A DNA stretch of 64,000 bases from Anaeramoeba ignava (taxonomy: Eukaryota; Metamonada; Anaeramoebidae). Shown here piece by piece: positions 60,401-64,000 of this stretch (the stretch's first letter is position 1; each line of letters opens with the position of its first letter). The notes below the pieces were generated by a model that worked only from the letters and a program-made list of their open reading frames with translations, did not search any database and had not been told where the DNA came from. The DNA lies in contig JAPDFW010000044.1 of assembly GCA_028826165.1 (NCBI GenBank), positions 658,774-722,773 of the forward strand, given 5' to 3'. Position numbers and translations under genes: made by a program.

Positions 60401-63400
60401 AAAATGGTTGATAATACTTTTTACTCAATTTTAAACAACAACGATAAAAAATTCAGAGACTACCAAACAATTAGATCATCATTCGAAGAATATATTTCCA
60501 AATCTCATAGTTATATTCGTAAAGATGGAGATTCAAATCAAACAAATGATGATTTCAAAAGGAATTTAGCAGCTTTAATTTCACTTCGAGATGTTTCAAG
60601 AACACTTCGAGTATTTCAATGGCTTGTTGAATCTAAAGCTGGAAGATTTTTATTATCAGAAAATGAACAAGAAGAAGAAAGAGAAGAAGAACTTTTTCAG
60701 AAAGCAATTTACTTATCTTTATTCGTTTGTTATGCAAGTCGACAAACAACAAACAAAGATCAATATTTTGAAGCAATTTTTGAAAGAAATGATAATTTAT
60801 TAGGAAACTGCCAAAACGTAATTGAAAATTCACAAGAAAAATTAATTGAATCATTAGAGTATGATTTTTCAAAAAAAATGATTGCAAAAAACATACCTTT
60901 GAAGGAGAATTGTTTATTGATTTTTGTTTGTGTTTATGCACAAATTCCATTATTTATTATTGGAAAACCAGGTAAAGTAACATCTTTTCTTCTTTTATAA
61001 ATAATATTAATTTAATTTTTATTCAATTTTTTATTATAATCAAAAAAAAGGAACATCAAAATCAATTTCTGTTGAAGTTATAATGGAATCTTTGAAACCT
61101 CCTTATGAAGCAAATAACTTTGCAAAAAAAATTGAACTTAGAACATTTAGAGAATCTTTCCTTCAATGTTCACCAATAACAACAACTCAAGGAATTGAAG
61201 ATGTTTTTAAAATTGCAAAATCAAAAACAAAGGAAAACGATTTAGGAGTTGTTATTCTTGATGAGGTTGCACTTGCAGAATTAAGTCCAGATTTGCCGTT
61301 AAAAGCACTTCATTCTCAACTTGAAGAATCAGAAAAAGAAATTTCAAGAATTAATCAAGATAACAAAAAAATTCAAGATATAATTAAAGAAAATGGAGGA
61401 GTTTCAGTTGTTGCAATTTCTAATTGGGTTTTAGATCCAAGTAATACAAATCGAGGAATTCTTCTTAGAAGAGAATCCACAACACAATTAGGCACAACAG
61501 CTCAACAAATTTTATGCACAAAAACAGTTGGAATGAATTCAATGATTCCTGAAATATTTGCAAGTTATCTTTCCAAAATTTATGAAAAAATTGTGAAAAA
61601 GAACAAGAAAAAGATCCAAAAAGTAAATCAAGACCTTATTTTGGATTGAGAGATTTTTATTATTTCTTAAAAATGATTGGATATTGCAATATTAAGAAAG
61701 GCATTTCATACAATAATCCTGGATTAATTTTAAATGCTTTATTAAGAAATTTCAATTCAAAACCTGATTTTATTGAAGAGTTAATTCCCAATTTTCCAAG
61801 GAAAGTTCCTTTAATTACTGATAGAAAAATTACAACACGAGAACTAATTTACCAAAATATAAACAGAAGAATTTTTCAAGAATTTGGTTTTGACCATGAA
61901 AATGATACTCCAAATTATTCTCGGAATATGATGATTTTGACTGATAAAATATGCAATTTATCATTTATTCTAAAAGAAATTGAACAATTAAGTACTAAAA
62001 CAGGTTACAAATTATTTTTTGGATCAGATTTTGCTGAAAACAAAAAGCAAACTCGAATTATTCGTAATTTACAATCAATTGAAGATTCAATTCGTAATGG
62101 AGAAATAGTAATCCTATTTAAGAATGAACAATTATATGAACCTTTATATGATTTATTAAATCAAAATTATTCAAAAAAAGATGATAATATTTTTGCTAAA
62201 ATTTCATTTGGGAATATTGTTTCCAAAATCAGAATTGATCCTAAATTTAGATTAATAGTAATTTCTGATAAATCAAGAGCTTATAATATTGAATCACCAG
62301 CAATTTTGAATAGATTTGAAAAATATTTACTTACATCAGAAGAATTTATAACCAGAAATGAATTTATTCGATTTTATCAGAAACAAAAAGAAATTATCCA
62401 AAACATTTGCAAATTTGCAGATATTACAGAAGAGAAATTATTAGTTTCATATCATCCTGATTTACTACCTTCTTTAGTAACAAAACTTCCAACAAATACT
62501 TTCTGAAAAAGAACAACAAGAAAAAGAAGATTATTTAAGAGTTGAAGGAGTAAATATGTGGATGAGAATTTGCAATTACGAATCAATTCTTTCGATTTAT
62601 TTAAAAACAATCAAAAAAGATACAAACAAAAATACCAAAGAAATTTCATATTTAAGATATATTTGGCAAAGATATTTAAGTTTATATCACGATAGTTTGA
62701 ATGATTTAATCCAAACAACATTAATTCCAAAACAAATTCAATGTTCAGTTGTTCTTACTTCTTCATCAATTTCTCAAACAATCAAATCTGAACAAATTCA
62801 AAATTTTAAATTTAAAGAAATGAAACTTTCTGAAATTGAAAATGATACACAATTTGAAAAAGAAGTTAAAAAAAATCTTGGAATAGAACCAATAATGAAG
62901 ACAAATCCTTATAAAGATGAAAATTTTGTTTTGATAATTCGTTTCACTCCAACATCAATTTCTCCTGAAACAATATTCCATCAATCAAAATATATGATTG
63001 AAAATTTAATTAAAAAAGGAAAAGAACAAAAAAAGGATAAAAAAGAGAAAAAAAATGAAGAAATTAAGTGCAAGATAATTTTCGTTGTTCATCTTCCATC
63101 AATTCAACAATCCAAAACTCAATTCCATTTTGCATTTGAAAAAAATTGGGAATATTTTTATATTGATGATATTTTACCATCTGAAATCAAATTTCCAATC
63201 ATTTCAGAATCAAAAGATTCAGATTTAAATTTTCTTGAAAATATTTTGGATCAAGAATGGGAAAAATTATTTGAACCAATTTTTAATTCTTCTCTATTCT
63301 TCAATTTATCAATCCTGAAAAATCAAAGACACAAAACCATTCTTAGAAAAATGAAAAATTTGAAAGATTTAATTTTCCCAAAACTTAAATTTATGTTTGA

Positions 63401-64000
63401 AAAAGGAAAAAGAAAATATAAGTTTTTATCAATGGGATATTCAAGAATTAATAACACAAAAATTAAGAATGCAACAAAGTTCTGAATCTTTTTAACTCTT
63501 ATCTTTATTCTCAATTAATTAAGAAGTTGGAAACAATTTTTGCAATTTTATTGAGTTATATTATGGTTAATGATAATTTTAAGTTAATTTTAACAACAAA
63601 CAAAGAAGAGGAAAATTTTGGAAACAAATTTTTGAATCAATCCAAATTCAACCTTATCGTAAAATTCAGAAATATCAATTTGATAATTCCGAAATTCCCA
63701 TTTTTCCATTATTTTTATGAAGTTATAACAGAAGATTATCATCAAGAAAACAAAGATATTTTGAAAGATATTGTTGATGAACCAATTGAAAATTGGTCAA
63801 AAATATTCTAAACGGAAAAATATTTTGAAAAATATCTGATAAATTTCTTGAATGATTTGATTGAAATTTCATTTAATGAATTTGAAAAAGAATTTTCAAA
63901 GATTATATCCGAGATTTCCAAAAATTTATTTTACATTTTGAAGAATCAAAAATCAAATCATTAACCAAGTTTTCATTAAGAGAAATTTATCAAAAAAATT
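54477..64000 (+). pseudogene. RNF213-like giant AAA ATPase, frame broken about ten times, runs off the window
   Basis: The colinear match to RNF213 is strong from about 59700. AAA Walker A GETGCGKT is at 59794-59817, Walker B V-L-F-F-D-E-L-N at 60010-60033, then A-I-N-P-Y-R, V-Y-R-V-H-K-I-P, S-L-R-D-V-S-R-T-L-R-V-F-Q-W and a second AAA, G-K-P-G-T-S-K-S, split by an intron (60972-61050), with V-I-L-D-E-V-A-L and I-S-N-W-V-L-D-P. Upstream frames from 54477 are helical and fit an N-terminal arm. The reading frame changes near 55612, 56107, 56503, 56645, 57066, 60187, 61598, 62494, 63380 and 63495, almost all at A or T runs, and a stop interrupts at 63809. RNF213 is an E3 ligase and ATPase of antimicrobial defence. 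The ligase part lies beyond the window. It may be a decaying gene or a badly polished stretch. Confidence 0.75.

Noticed and set aside
54477..63811. Programmed ribosomal frameshifting in the RNF213-like gene
   Set aside because: Around ten sites of both signs with no shared slippery heptamer or structure; decay or assembly error is far simpler.
54477..63811. Stop-codon reassignment
   Set aside because: Reading moves to another frame at each break instead of continuing through the stop, and intact genes all end in TAA with no internal TGA or TAG.
1..64000. tRNA, rRNA or transposon genes
   Set aside because: No cloverleaf with A and B boxes, rRNA-like block, transposase, reverse transcriptase or long terminal repeat was recognised on either strand by eye.

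Overview
This is an AT-rich nuclear segment from a protist. Eukaryotic signs include spliceosomal introns (GT donors, TTTAG or A-rich AG acceptors, mostly about 58-190 nt), the coat proteins COPA and SEC24-like, SCC3, RPB10, a Rho GTPase, maspardin, focadhesin and RNF213. Every intact gene ends in TAA. Ankyrin-BTB and RCC1-BTB paralogues sharing a particular double-BTB tail, with very short T-rich leaders holding a TCA initiator, suggest a metamonad amoeba such as Anaeramoeba. That placement is inference.

Layout: 1-1980 is the 5' exon of a LIM gene (-) entering a repeat-filled intron. 2163-5942 is a long ankyrin-BTB gene (+) with two apparent reading-frame breaks. 6048-8474 is a second ankyrin-BTB gene (-) cut into repeat-sized exons joined by apparent single-codon exons. 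Then come focadhesin (+, one frame break), cohesin SCC3 (-), a Rho GTPase (+), an NYN-domain protein (+), RPB10 (-), a 2210-residue TPR protein (+) and maspardin (-). 32341-42261 holds two RCC1-double-BTB paralogues, two broken copies, repeats, and a 999-residue protein with an MLKL-like four-helix bundle, EF-hand, U-box, TPR and TLDc. 42262-44829 is a tandem-repeat block. The window ends with SEC24-like, COPA, a third ankyrin-BTB gene and an RNF213-like giant ATPase whose frame breaks about ten times.

Housekeeping functions represented are vesicle coats (SEC24-like and COPA, 46 nt apart), sister-chromatid cohesion, transcription and RNA surveillance (focadhesin). The accessory layer is signalling or immunity-like: BTB adaptors, U-box, MLKL-like bundle and RNF213. 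The two most interesting items are the chain of 3-nt exons in 6048-8474 and the domain order of the 35523-38757 protein. All splice models were made by eye and none is confirmed by RNA.
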